Part shown: one piece after another, positions 1 to 7,737 of the stretch | Position numbering within the stretch: position 1 is the first letter of the stretch | Layout of the letters: the number at the start of each line of letters is the position of its first letter | NCBI RefSeq assembly: GCF_000518885.1 | Contig: NZ_JAEL01000061.1 | Coordinates: forward strand, 211-33,914 | Source of the DNA: Bacillus sp. J33 | GTDB taxonomy: Bacteria > Bacillota > Bacilli > Bacillales > Cytobacillaceae | Length of the DNA: 33,704 nt | Direction: 5' to 3' | The notes under the pieces: generated by a model | What the model was told of the DNA's origin: nothing | The model's input: only the letters and a program-made list of their open reading frames with translations | Database searches by the model: none | Made by a program: the position numbers and the translations under genes

Positions 1-69
1 GGGATATCTCTCCTAATTTTGAATAAGTTACTCGAAATTGAGGACAAAATGATCTCAAAATAAAAAACT

Positions 70-106
70 GACTCAAAAGAGTCGTCGTTCAACGACCTTT
101 TGAGTC
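70..106 (-). terminator. Rho-independent terminator of the 57-residue protein gene
   Basis: A perfect 10-bp stem (GACTCAAAAG at 70-79 with CTTTTGAGTC at 97-106) encloses a second small perfect hairpin, GTCGTT-C-AACGAC, at 84-96. Read on the minus strand the hairpin is followed by a T-rich run (AGTTTTTTATTTTGA), which places it just after the minus-strand gene ending at 125. Confidence 0.8.
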
Positions 107-124
107 AACCTCTTCATAAGCCCT

Positions 125-298
125 TTATTGCAATCTTCCTTCATTCCGCTCCTGGGCTTCCATGTCAAAGTGTGCATTAGACTGGTCAATGACACCGCTG
201 TTATAGGCATTCATTATTTGAGCACTTACCTCATTTGTACCCTGTTCATCAAAAAAATACGGAGATTGCGCTTTCGGTTCTCTCTTTTCCATCGTCAT
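125..298 (-). CDS. Small hypothetical protein, 57 residues
   Basis: The frame opens with ATG at 298 behind a strong ribosome site (AAGGAG, about 6 bases upstream) and ends with TAA at 125. A clear terminator lies 18 bases further on, so this is a self-contained single-gene unit. The product is hydrophilic and acidic, without membrane segment or signal peptide; it begins MTMEKREPKAQ and has a central stretch NEVSAQIMNAYNSGVIDQ. An internal ATG two codons in (292) is an alternative start. I do not recognise the family. Length, charge and polar composition resemble the many small cytosolic proteins of spore formers, but that is only a resemblance. The neighbouring stress-protein gene is transcribed divergently. 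Confidence 0.7.
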   Translation of the reverse strand: MTMEKREPKAQSPYFFDEQGTNEVSAQIMNAYNSGVIDQSNAHFDMEAQERNEGRLQ

Positions 299-402
299 CT
301 GCTCCTTTTTAAAAATTTTAATAGGCTTTACTATTGTTCGATTTTTTGTTACAGATATTCAGGTTTTGCAGCTGTATAATTTAGGTAAAGGAGGAGATTA
401 AC

Positions 403-855
403 ATGGGCTTGAAGTATCACAAGATATTAGTCGCTGTAGATGGTTCAACTGAAGCTGAATGGGCATTTAAAAAAGCAATTGAGATTGCTAAAAGGAATAA
501 TGCCTCTATGGTATTGGCGCATATTATCGATACCCGGACTTTTGCCACTGTAGAAGCCTATGACCGCACCATTGCCGAGAGAGCTGACCGCTTTGCTTCT
601 GAATTAATGGAAAAATATAAAAGAACTGCAATGGATGCAGGCATTGAGGATGTAAAGTTTGAAATTGATTACGGTTCTCCTAAAGTGAAGATTCCAAAAG
701 ATATTGCAAGGAAGCATAACGTCGACTTAATCATTTGCGGTGCTACAGGAATGAATGCAGTTGAGCGATTCCTAATTGGAAGCGTATCTGAACATATTAC
801 CCGCTATGCCCGCTGTGATGTCCTCGTTATAAGAACTGATAAAGAAGATGAGTAA
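403..855 (+). CDS. Universal stress protein, UspA family
   Basis: A 150-residue single Usp domain. It starts with the usual beta strand (YHKILVAVDGS, residues 5-15) and carries the nucleotide-binding signature near the end: GATG at 113-116, then nine residues, then GS at 126-127. This G-2x-G-9x-G(S/T) pattern marks the ATP-binding subgroup, as in Methanocaldococcus MJ0577, rather than the non-binding UspA subgroup. Such proteins are cytosolic dimers induced by starvation or stress; the exact role is unknown. The start is set by AAAGGAGG at 388-395. A TATAAT hexamer at 375-380 could be the -10 box, but I find no convincing -35. The gene is divergent from the 57-residue protein and convergent with argGH. 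Confidence 0.93.
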   Translation: MGLKYHKILVAVDGSTEAEWAFKKAIEIAKRNNASMVLAHIIDTRTFATVEAYDRTIAERADRFASELMEKYKRTAMDAGIEDVKFEIDYGSPKVKIPKDIARKHNVDLIICGATGMNAVERFLIGSVSEHITRYARCDVLVIRTDKEDE

Positions 856-860
856 CGGAG

Positions 861-908
861 ATAGAGTGCCGGAGCCAGTCAGTTATTGAAGTTAAAAAGC
901 TGCACTCT
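861..908 (+). repeat. Fragment of dispersed extragenic repeat
   Basis: The stretch GTGCCGGAGCCAGTCAGTTA and the following TTGAAGTT match the tail of the longer repeat at 28399-28478 (GGCGCTGGAGCTAGACAGTT, then ATCGAAGTT) with a few changes. It is bracketed by AGAGTGC (863-869) and GCACTCT (902-908), so it can fold as a long-loop hairpin after the usp gene. Only the tail of the family is present here. Confidence 0.5.
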
Positions 909-919
909 CTTATTAAAAT

Positions 920-948
920 AAGAGCGCTGTATTGATAACAGCGCTCTT
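920..948 (-). terminator. Terminator of the argGH operon
   Basis: A perfect 11-bp stem, AAGAGCGCTGT (920-930) with ACAGCGCTCTT (938-948), has a 7-base loop. On the minus strand it is followed by ATTTTAATA, and it begins 7 bases after the argH stop. It may also stop read-through from usp, but the plus-strand side lacks a good T run. Confidence 0.85.
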
Positions 949-954
949 GTGGCA

Positions 955-2352
955 TTATGAATTCATAACCTGCTCTTTTTCCTCAAGGAATTTCTTTGCT
1001 TTTTCAATGGCAATGCTCACTTGTTTAAAGCCTGTCCCTCCGGCACTGTTTCGCCTTTTGACAGCCGTATAAGGGTCCAGCACTTCATAAATATCGTCTT
1101 CAAATAATGAATGTGCCTTCTTAAATTCATCAAGAGGCAATTCTCCTAGAAAACAGCCTTTTTGAACACATACAAGGACAAGTTTTCCGACAATCTCATG
1201 TGCCTCCCTGAATGGAATTCCCTTATCAGAAAGGTAATCGGCCAGTTCAGTTGCATTGGAAAAATCATTTTTTGTTGCTTTTTCCATTTGGTCTGAATTT
1301 ACCTTCATTGTGCGAATCATGCCCGCAAAGATTTTCAGTGAACCGGTCACAGTTTTTACTGTGTCAAACATGCCTTCCTTGTCTTCTTGCATATCTTTAT
1401 TATAGGCAAGCGGAAGCCCCTTTAAGACAGTGAGCAATCCCATAAGATTTCCGTATACACGGCCTGTCTTGCCGCGTATCAGTTCAGCCATATCAGGATT
1501 TTTCTTCTGCGGCATAATACTGCTTCCTGTTGCAAAGCTGTCATCAAGTTCAATGAATTGGAATTCCTGGCTTGACCAAAGAATAAATTCCTCACTTAGA
1601 CGCGAAAGATGCATCATCAGGATTGAACTTGAAGATAAAAACTCAAGAATAAAATCTCGATCGCTGACAGCATCCAGACTATTTTCATAGATGCCTTCAA
1701 ACCCCAGCAGTCCAGCTGAATATTCGCGGTCGATTGGGAAAGTTGTACCTGCCAGAGCTCCTGCCCCGAGAGGAGAAAGATTAATTCTCTTTAAGCTTTC
1801 TGCAAACCTTTCCTTATCGCGCTGCAGCATCCAGAAATAGGCCATCAAATGATGTGCAAAGGAAATTGGCTGGGCCCTTTGAAGATGTGTATATCCAGGC
1901 ATAATGGTTTCCACATTTTTTTCAGCCTGCCCGATTAACTCTGCTTGCATTTCATTAATCAAATCAATAATCAGCTTCACTTGCTTTCGCAAGTATAAAT
2001 GCATATCTGTCGCTACCTGATCATTTCGGCTTCTTGCTGTATGCAGCTTTCCGCCGACAGGACCAGCCAAATCAGTCAGATAACTTTCAAGATTCAAATG
2101 GATGTCTTCAAGCTTTACAGAGTATGACAGTTCATCATTGACAGCTTTCTCCTTTAGCTGTTGAAGCCCGCCTTTAATCTTCGCTGCTTCTTCCTCTGAA
2201 ATAATACCTGTTTTGGAAAGCATGGCAACATGGGCCATGCTTCCCTCTATATCTTCCATAACTAATTCCTGGTCAAATGAAATCGATGCTCCAAATTCAT
2301 CTACCCATTCTTCAGCAGATTTAGTAAATCTGCCGCCCCATAACTTTTTCAC
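955..2352 (-). CDS. argH: Argininosuccinate lyase
   Basis: The enzyme splits argininosuccinate into arginine and fumarate, the last step of arginine synthesis, as a cytosolic homotetramer of the fumarase/aspartase superfamily. The superfamily signature [12 protein letters not shown] is at residues 276-287, on the loop bearing the catalytic serine. TARSRNDQ is at 105-112 and [10 protein letters not shown] at 153-162, with the conserved histidine at 156. The 465 residues are normal for the family. The start codon is GTG at 2352, overlapping the argG stop in a GTGA arrangement, so translation is probably coupled to argG. A strong terminator follows directly. Confidence 0.98.
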   Translation of the reverse strand: MKKLWGGRFTKSAEEWVDEFGASISFDQELVMEDIEGSMAHVAMLSKTGIISEEEAAKIKGGLQQLKEKAVNDELSYSVKLEDIHLNLESYLTDLAGPVGGKLHTARSRNDQVATDMHLYLRKQVKLIIDLINEMQAELIGQAEKNVETIMPGYTHLQRAQPISFAHHLMAYFWMLQRDKERFAESLKRINLSPLGAGALAGTTFPIDREYSAGLLGFEGIYENSLDAVSDRDFILEFLSSSSILMMHLSRLSEEFILWSSQEFQFIELDDSFATGSSIMPQKKNPDMAELIRGKTGRVYGNLMGLLTVLKGLPLAYNKDMQEDKEGMFDTVKTVTGSLKIFAGMIRTMKVNSDQMEKATKNDFSNATELADYLSDKGIPFREAHEIVGKLVLVCVQKGCFLGELPLDEFKKAHSLFEDDIYEVLDPYTAVKRRNSAGGTGFKQVSIAIEKAKKFLEEKEQVMNS

Positions 2353-3557
2353 ACTGTCACCTTCTTGTCATTCTGAACGATGCTTTGTACCTTGGTCGGC
2401 AATCCCCATAGCTTAATGAAGCCTACTGCAGCATTATGGTCAAATTCATCCTCAGATGTATAAGTAGCCAGTTTTTCATCATATAGTGAATAAGGAGATT
2501 TTCTTCCTTCCACAATAGCATGCCCTTTAAACAGCTTCACTCTTACTGTACCTGTTACAAAACCTTGCGTTTCCTTAAGGAATGCAGCCAGTGCATTATT
2601 CAGCTGTGAAAACCAAAGCCCCTCATAAATAAGCTCTGCAATTTTTTTCTCAATAACCGGTTTAAAATGCGCCACTTCTTTTACCAGTGTTAAATCCTCA
2701 AGCTCTTTATGCGCTTTAAGCAATATCATTGCCCCCGGACACTCATATACTTCACGGGACTTAATGCCGACAAGGCGGTTTTCAACATGATCAATTCGTC
2801 CAACCCCATGCTTGCCCCCAAGCTCATTCAGTTCAGCTATTAGTTCAGAAAGCTTCATGCCTTTCCCATTTAAGCTGACAGGAACACCCTTTTCAAAGCC
2901 GATTTCAACTGTATCAGGTGTATCGGGAGCTTTTTCAAGTGAAACGGTTAGATCATAAGCATCTTCTGGAGGTGCTGCCCATGGATCTTCAAGCACTCCG
3001 CATTCATTGCTTCTTCCCCATAAATTTTGGTCAATGCTGTATGGAGAATCAAGGTTAATTGGGATTGGAATATCATTTTGTTTTGCATATTCGATCTCTT
3101 CTTCACGTGACCAGCTCCACTCACGAACAGGGGCTAACACCTGAAGCTCAGGATTTAATGCCTGAATGGCCACTTCAAAACGAACCTGGTCGTTTCCTTT
3201 TCCTGTACATCCGTGTGCTACTGCAACTGCACCTTCCTTTTCTGCCACTTCAACAAGCTTTTTGGCGATCAGCGGACGTGAAAGAGCAGAAATTAAAGGA
3301 TATTTGTTTTCATATAATGCGTGTGCCTGAAGGGCAATTAATGCATATTCATTAGCAAATTCTTCTTTTGCATCAATGACATAGGATTGAATTGCTCCGA
3401 CAGACAAAGCTTTTTTCTGGATAAAGTTTAAGTCTTTTCCTTCGCCAACATCCAGGCAGCACGCAACAACTTCGTACCCTTGATCCTGAAGCCATTTAAT
3501 AGCAACTGATGTATCTAAACCGCCTGAATAAGCAAGAACAACTTTATTTTGTGACAT
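2349..3557 (-). CDS. argG: Argininosuccinate synthase
   Basis: The enzyme condenses citrulline and aspartate with ATP to argininosuccinate, the step before ArgH. The N-terminal PP-loop AYSGGLDTS is at residues 9-17, and the family stretches [13 protein letters not shown] and YGLW-type C-terminal motifs are intact. The 402 residues are full length. The ATG at 3557 sits behind GAGGAGG with a good spacing. The gene is first in a two-gene operon with argH. Two ARG-box-like palindromes lie between about 25 and 60 bases upstream of the start (separate entry), consistent with repression by the arginine regulator AhrC/ArgR when arginine is plentiful. Confidence 0.98.
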   Translation of the reverse strand: MSQNKVVLAYSGGLDTSVAIKWLQDQGYEVVACCLDVGEGKDLNFIQKKALSVGAIQSYVIDAKEEFANEYALIALQAHALYENKYPLISALSRPLIAKKLVEVAEKEGAVAVAHGCTGKGNDQVRFEVAIQALNPELQVLAPVREWSWSREEEIEYAKQNDIPIPINLDSPYSIDQNLWGRSNECGVLEDPWAAPPEDAYDLTVSLEKAPDTPDTVEIGFEKGVPVSLNGKGMKLSELIAELNELGGKHGVGRIDHVENRLVGIKSREVYECPGAMILLKAHKELEDLTLVKEVAHFKPVIEKKIAELIYEGLWFSQLNNALAAFLKETQGFVTGTVRVKLFKGHAIVEGRKSPYSLYDEKLATYTSEDEFDHNAAVGFIKLWGLPTKVQSIVQNDKKVTV

Positions 3558-3580
3558 TATATTTCCTCCTCAAAATTATA

Positions 3581-3615
3581 CGTATAAATATACAATTAAT
3601 TTATGTTTTTATTCA
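3581..3615 (-). promoter_or_regulatory. Two ARG-box-like operators upstream of argG
   Basis: On the minus strand TGTATATTTATACG (3581-3594) matches 13 of 14 positions of the general ARG box TGNATWWWWATNCA. A second, weaker copy, TGAATAAAAACATA, is at 3602-3615. Their centres are 21 bp apart, the usual two-helical-turn spacing of paired 18-bp ARG boxes with a 3-bp gap, so a hexameric AhrC/ArgR could cover both. The match and spacing are seen directly; binding is inferred from the family. Confidence 0.6.
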
Positions 3616-3738
3616 TTTATTATTCTCTTACTTTAACAACCTTTGTTTCAAAAATCAATACTTATTCTTAAAAATGTATAAAAATTAATGCGTTTTTTTC
3701 AAATAGACTGTGTTAAGGCTCATTGTTGATTTTTGCAC

Positions 3739-3871
3739 CCTGTTGATTGGAGCGGAAGGCACGAGACTCCTGCGGGAGGAGCGTGTCAAAGGGAGACCCC
3801 GCAGGCGTTCGCGCCGAGGAGGCTTCCGGACCGCCCGCGGAAAGCGAGTGCCTGGAGCGGAAATCAACAGG
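3739..3871 (+). repeat. GC-rich palindromic extragenic repeat, copy A
   Basis: A 133-bp block with perfect 10-bp terminal inverted repeats (CCTGTTGATT at 3739-3748 and AATCAACAGG at 3862-3871) is far richer in GC than its surroundings. Internal complementarity includes CCTGCGGG near 3769 with CCCGCAGG near 3797, so it can fold as a branched structure. The core (GGAGCGGAAGGC, then GACTCCTGCGGGAG, then ACCCCGCAGG, then GCGGAAATCAAC) is of a kind I recall as widespread in Bacillaceae intergenic DNA, often mis-annotated as short proteins. No transposase or good ribosome site is associated, so the short frames across it are not genes. Confidence 0.75.
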
Positions 3872-3895
3872 CCAATAAAACAGAGCCTTCAAATA

Positions 3896-3929
3896 AAAAA
3901 GCAATAGCCTTAATAGACTTTTGCTTTTT
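3896..3929. terminator. Possible weak bidirectional hairpin between two repeats
   Basis: AAAAAGCAA (3896-3904) pairs with TTGCTTTTT (3921-3929) across a 16-base loop, giving a terminator-like shape. It lies exactly between two repeat copies, so it may belong to the repeats rather than end a gene. The nearest upstream minus-strand gene stops 240 bases away. Confidence 0.3.
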
Positions 3930-3950
3930 GGTTTAGGCACTATTAAATTT

Positions 3951-4050
3951 GCCTGTTGTTTTCCGCTGAAAGCACTCAAGCATTCACAGGCGGACGTCGC
4001 CCCCCGGTGCATTCGCCCGTGGCGTCTCCGCTGACGCTTCTCACTCCGGA
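3951..4050 (-). repeat. GC-rich extragenic repeat, copy B, facing copy A
   Basis: Read on the minus strand this block ends AGCGGAAAACAACAGGC, nearly the same as the end of copy A (GCGGAAATCAACAGGC). The body, with its CGGAGACGCC and GGCGACGTCCGCC stretches, differs from copy A, so this is either a divergent copy or a sister family sharing one end. The two copies meet by their like ends across about 80 bp. The rest of the 3558-4165 gap, apart from the argG operators and these repeats, shows no gene. Confidence 0.55.
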
Positions 4051-4165
4051 CTTTGAATAAAGCTACCTCTAATAAACGAAAACACGTTAGCGCTTTCGAG
4101 AATCGCACCTTCCACTTCACTCAGCAGGCTGCTAATATCTGCTATAAGTTTTACAAAGCCTATGT

Positions 4166-5557
4166 TTAATAAATCAATGCTTCATAAACTGCTGACACCA
4201 CATTTCCATATTGACTGATGCTATATATGTCCCCGTAAAACTTATGAGGGTCTTTTAAGGGATCAATAACTGGTGAGTGTTTTTTGTTTGTTAACAATGC
4301 AATGGCTAAATTATTTTCCCTGTCAATGACTGTAACCGTACCTGTCCAGCCTGTATGTCCAAATACTTCATTGCCTGCATATTTACTGAACATCCATTCC
4401 ATGCTTGAATCTCCGTTCAAACGCCATCCTAATCCATATGTAGGGTTCATCTCATAAGGTTTCACAAACTGGTCTATTGTTTCTTTATCAAAAAGCTTTA
4501 CTTTCCCATATCCGCCATTATTCAGCATAACCTGCATTAGCACAGCAAGATCTCCGGTTGTGGAGAATAATCCTGCATGTCCGGATACTCCGTCCATAGA
4601 ATAGAAAGACTTCTCATCATGGACCTCTCCCTGGAGTGTATAGGTTCTTATATTAGGAAAAGAAATTACCCCATCTCTTGTATTCCCATTTAATTCAGTG
4701 GCAGCAAATTCCTTTTCTTTGAGTCCTTTGCGAAGAGGATTGAAAAATGTATGTTTTAAACCCAGCGGCTTATAAATATGATTTTCAGTATAGCTGTCAA
4801 GCTGCTCCCCTGTTATTTTTTCAATAATAAATCCAAGGAGCATATAATCGATATCACTATAAATCTGTTTTGTGCCTGGTTCATACTGAAGAGGGGTTTT
4901 TAGAAGCATCTCAAGTGTATTGGTTCTTTCCTGCGAATAAAGCTCCCCTGCTCGATCAGGGTTATGATAGTGGACACTTGATGGGAATCCCCCAGTATGA
5001 TGGAGCAAATCAATGATACGGAGTTCATCCTTTCCTTTTACTTCATCCTCATTTGAATCCTTGAATTCAGGAAAATAATGCTGTATTTTCTCTTGCAGAT
5101 CAACTTTTCCTTCACTTACCAAATGCTGGAGTACAAAATTAACAGCATACATTTTCGTATTTGATGCTAAATCAAACATTATGCCTGTCTTCATTTTCTG
5201 CGGATGTTTCAGTTGATCTGATTTTTCATATATTTTTGCGGTACCGTAAGCTGAGTTTTTGACAATTCTCCCGTCCTTAATAACAATAAGGACAGCTCCG
5301 GGAAAGCCATTTTTTATTTCTTTATTGATGAGCTTATCAATTTCTTTAAGTCCTTTTGAAGAAAAACCTGCATCCTCCGGTTTAGTTGCTTTTGATAAAG
5401 TTGGATACTCTGCAGTATTTTTATTCTTAAATACATATGCTTCTCTGTTGACAATTCCTGTTTTACCTAAGGTTTCTGCATTGGCTGCCGAGTGCGCTGG
5501 CAGGAGCAGTCCCAGCGCCATACTAAATACCGCTGCATTTTTTATAAACCTTTTCAT
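4166..5557 (-). CDS. Secreted serine hydrolase, beta-lactamase/PBP4B fold
   Basis: The precursor has 463 residues. A signal peptide of about 27 residues starts MKRFIKN, runs through a hydrophobic core and ends in an AxA-type site near AANA-ETLG. The mature part is a class C beta-lactamase-like serine hydrolase: SxxK is SNTK at 132-135, the Tyr motif is YSD at 233-235, and the third motif is HTG at 401-403, where class C enzymes have KTG. The segment FDLASNTKMYA and the LLHHTGGFPSS stretch match what I recall of the E. coli YfeW (PBP4B) and B. subtilis AmiE group, which act on peptidoglycan or its fragments. The exact substrate is not shown. An upstream in-frame start at 5593 is less likely, because AAAGGAGGAG sits just before 5557. 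No cell-wall recycling genes adjoin it. Confidence 0.85.
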   Translation of the reverse strand: MKRFIKNAAVFSMALGLLLPAHSAANAETLGKTGIVNREAYVFKNKNTAEYPTLSKATKPEDAGFSSKGLKEIDKLINKEIKNGFPGAVLIVIKDGRIVKNSAYGTAKIYEKSDQLKHPQKMKTGIMFDLASNTKMYAVNFVLQHLVSEGKVDLQEKIQHYFPEFKDSNEDEVKGKDELRIIDLLHHTGGFPSSVHYHNPDRAGELYSQERTNTLEMLLKTPLQYEPGTKQIYSDIDYMLLGFIIEKITGEQLDSYTENHIYKPLGLKHTFFNPLRKGLKEKEFAATELNGNTRDGVISFPNIRTYTLQGEVHDEKSFYSMDGVSGHAGLFSTTGDLAVLMQVMLNNGGYGKVKLFDKETIDQFVKPYEMNPTYGLGWRLNGDSSMEWMFSKYAGNEVFGHTGWTGTVTVIDRENNLAIALLTNKKHSPVIDPLKDPHKFYGDIYSISQYGNVVSAVYEALIY

Positions 5558-5800
5558 ATTCTCCTCCTTTAAATTAATTAAATATTTAAACAACTTATTT
5601 GATATTTAATAAACTTGTAAATTAAAACATCGGACTTCTTTTTACTTCAGTTCTTCAGAACCAGAAATAATTTATTTGCCAAAACTTTAATTAGTTCCAT
5701 AGTATTATCTGCAAAAGTAAGAATGGATACTAAATCTTTCATGCAGCAAAGACAGCTTTATAGTAAAATGAATACAAGATTATTCTTTGGGGGCTTTAAA

Positions 5801-6115
5801 ATGGAGGAGCATTTTTCACATGATAGCCGGCTTGGCATCCCAATTCCAGATTTTGACTGCGATTGGGATGAATATTCACCGAAAACCCAGCAGCTAATTC
5901 TTTTTCAGTGGGAAAAGATAAGAGGGAGGATTCCGGACCGGATTGCCGAGCTTGAAGCGGAAATCAACAGGAAACAGGCTAAGCTTTCGGATGAAGGCAA
6001 TTTCGAGAAATCATGCAAACTTAACAGTGAAATTTCAGAGCTTGCGTCCATTATTAATGACTTATGGCTCTGGTATAGAACCAATCAGGATATTACAGGG
6101 AAAATACATTCATAA
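5801..6115 (+). CDS. Conserved-looking hypothetical protein, about 104 residues
   Basis: I do not recognise this protein. From ATG at 5801 it has 104 residues with no signal or membrane segment. The N-terminal part is acidic and aromatic (IPIPDFDCDWDEY). A helical, charged middle (IPDRIAELEAEINRKQAKL) looks like a short coiled coil, followed by a second helix ending in NDLWLWYRTNQDI. The start is uncertain: a GGGGG run precedes 5801 by 7 bases, while in-frame ATGs at 5768 and 5723 have no ribosome site. Codon use is like the neighbours. It stands alone, divergent from the serine hydrolase gene, and ends before a strong bidirectional terminator shared with moaB. Confidence 0.72.
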   Translation: MEEHFSHDSRLGIPIPDFDCDWDEYSPKTQQLILFQWEKIRGRIPDRIAELEAEINRKQAKLSDEGNFEKSCKLNSEISELASIINDLWLWYRTNQDITGKIHS

Positions 6116-6183
6116 AAAAGCGCTTGTTCCAATTTTCCTTGGAAGCTTTCCTTGGTGCGGCATTTACAGAGCGTGGCAGTCAT

Positions 6184-6217
6184 AAAAAATCCTTTCCGGG
6201 TGTGGAAAGGATTTTTT
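6184..6217. terminator. Bidirectional terminator
   Basis: AAAAAATCCTTTCC (6184-6197) pairs perfectly with GGAAAGGATTTTTT (6204-6217) across a 6-base loop. A-rich and T-rich flanks on both sides serve the plus-strand 104-residue gene and the minus-strand moaB gene. Confidence 0.9.
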
Positions 6218-6219
6218 AT

Positions 6220-6732
6220 TTATAAATCTTTCTTTAATTCCCTGACAACATGTCCAAGTTCTGGAAGAATCAGTTTATTCATGGCGAGGCGGACAGCACC
6301 AGAAGATCCTGGAGTAGAGAAAACAGCTGTATGATTGACAGAGCCGGCTGCTGCTCTGGATAGAATGGCGGCAGACCCGATATCCTCCGTATAGCTAAGC
6401 ATTCGGAACAATTCACCAAACCCATCCATTTCTTTGTCAAATAATTCCCTCACTGTTTCAATCGTTACATCGCGCAAAGCAATTCCCGTCCCCCCATTAG
6501 TAAGTACAGCATCGATATTGGGGTCTTCGCATCCTTTTAAAACTGCCTCTCGTATTGAAGCAGTCTCATCTTTTACAATTACATAATCAGCAATTGAGTG
6601 CCCTGCTTCCTCCAGCAGCTGAATCATCAGCTTGCCGCTTTTATCTGTTTCTTGATCTCTCGTATCACTTACGGTTACAACTTTGCATTTTACTTCTTTT
6701 GGCGCTTCTTTTTTATGCTCAAATGTACTCAC
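6220..6732 (-). CDS. moaB: Molybdenum cofactor biosynthesis protein MoaB
   Basis: A 170-residue MoaB/Mog-type protein acting in molybdopterin adenylation or a related step of cofactor synthesis in the cytosol. The MoCF-biosynthesis fold is visible from VVTVSDTRD (residues 18-26), the substrate-loop motif LTNGGTGIALRDVT at 77-90 with GGTG at 80-83, and the conserved SRAAAGSVN and TPGSSGAVRLA segments. The start codon is GTG at 6732, with AAAGGTGAT placed correctly before it; the ATG a few bases upstream is in another frame. The EcsC-family gene lies 42 bases upstream on the same strand with no terminator between, so the two are probably co-transcribed. No other molybdenum genes are in the window. 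Confidence 0.95.
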   Translation of the reverse strand: MSTFEHKKEAPKEVKCKVVTVSDTRDQETDKSGKLMIQLLEEAGHSIADYVIVKDETASIREAVLKGCEDPNIDAVLTNGGTGIALRDVTIETVRELFDKEMDGFGELFRMLSYTEDIGSAAILSRAAAGSVNHTAVFSTPGSSGAVRLAMNKLILPELGHVVRELKKDL

Positions 6733-6774
6733 TTTGCATCACCTTTGCTTATCTCAATAGACTTGCGTAAAATC

Positions 6775-7614
6775 CTAGCCCCTCTTATTCTTTTCGTGCA
6801 AATACCTCATTTGATAATACTTATGTGCGAAATCTGTTACATTTCGTGTCAGCTGGTAATTTGCTCCCGCTCCGATTGCCATGCTGATAAATGGAATCCC
6901 TTGAACTGACCTTTTCCGAAAGAAATAAATGGCCATCGCTTTAAAGATCTGTTTAATGGGCTGCTCCATCCAAGTGATGTCAGCCAATTCTTCCTTCCCT
7001 TCATAAAAATAGGAGTCTTCCTGGTTTCGGAGCTCTTGCATCAGCTCTTCCCATGCACTGCCTTGCATGCGCGGCGGAAGAGTGGACGCATGGAAAACTT
7101 TAAGAGAGCTCATCATTTCATAAGGAGTATTTACCTCAAATCCATAGGCCATCGCAATCAGCTGTACTGCCCGAAGATTTATGACAGCCATTGCAGGAAT
7201 ATCTGCACCAAGCATCAATGTGCTTCCTGTACCAGCAATTCCTCCCTGAGCAAAAGAATATAGCCGATGGCGGGCAATTTGCTGCTGTGCTATGTATTGA
7301 AGCTGATCAATATTTAATGCTTTAAGATCTTCAACAGTCTCTATATCAGAATGAAAAACACGCCCTGCAGTCAAAATGCGTTCCTTTGCATCCATTTGCA
7401 GCTGTGAGCCCTGAATTAATGCATGAAGGTGGAACAGCCAGCTATCGAGGGATGAAAAAAACTGCTGCTGCACCTCTTCCGGCAGCATGGAAAAGGATCT
7501 TTCCAATGCCTTGTCGTATACCATTTCCAAATCATTGGGTTCATAGCTATATAATTTACTTTCCCAATCACGAATCCCGGCCAAAATACTATTTTCGCGT
7601 TCGCTCAATGGCAT
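6775..7614 (-). CDS. EcsC family protein
   Basis: A 279-residue protein assigned to the EcsC family from the middle region SFAQGGIAGTGSTLMLGADIPA-type glycine/alanine-rich segment (about residues 125-155), followed by RAVQLIAMAYGF, and the C-terminal ISMAIGAGANYQLTRNVTDFAHKYYQMRYL region. EcsC was named for a protein linked to the Ecs ABC exporter of Bacillus, but its biochemical role is unknown. The two moderately hydrophobic stretches suggest membrane association rather than clear spanning helices. ATG at 7614 follows GGAGGG. The gene is isolated from ackA by a terminator upstream and probably runs on into moaB. Confidence 0.8.
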   Translation of the reverse strand: MPLSERENSILAGIRDWESKLYSYEPNDLEMVYDKALERSFSMLPEEVQQQFFSSLDSWLFHLHALIQGSQLQMDAKERILTAGRVFHSDIETVEDLKALNIDQLQYIAQQQIARHRLYSFAQGGIAGTGSTLMLGADIPAMAVINLRAVQLIAMAYGFEVNTPYEMMSSLKVFHASTLPPRMQGSAWEELMQELRNQEDSYFYEGKEELADITWMEQPIKQIFKAMAIYFFRKRSVQGIPFISMAIGAGANYQLTRNVTDFAHKYYQMRYLHEKNKRG

Positions 7615-7703
7615 CCCAATCCCTCCAAAACATCTTATTGGTCTCAGTATAGCATAAGTAAGATGGTAAATTCTCCTTCCGGCTGATTATGATTTTCATA
7701 CAA

Positions 7704-7731
7704 AAAAGCAAGGGCAGAAGCCCTTGCTTTT
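7704..7731 (-). terminator. ackA terminator
   Basis: AAAAGCAAGGGC (7704-7715) pairs with GCCCTTGCTTTT (7720-7731) around a tetraloop. On the minus strand it continues into TTGTATG. It sits just beyond the ackA stop. Confidence 0.9.
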
Positions 7732-7737
7732 GGTTTT

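Noticed and set aside
4085..4098. cre-like CGTTAGCGCTTTCG palindrome
   Set aside because: It lies downstream of the serine hydrolase gene and more than 500 bp from argG, with both end bases off consensus; no promoter is near.
3685..4120. Several overlapping open frames of 60-135 codons
   Set aside because: They run across GC-rich folded repeats on both strands, have no ribosome sites, and give Arg/Pro/Ser-rich nonsense.
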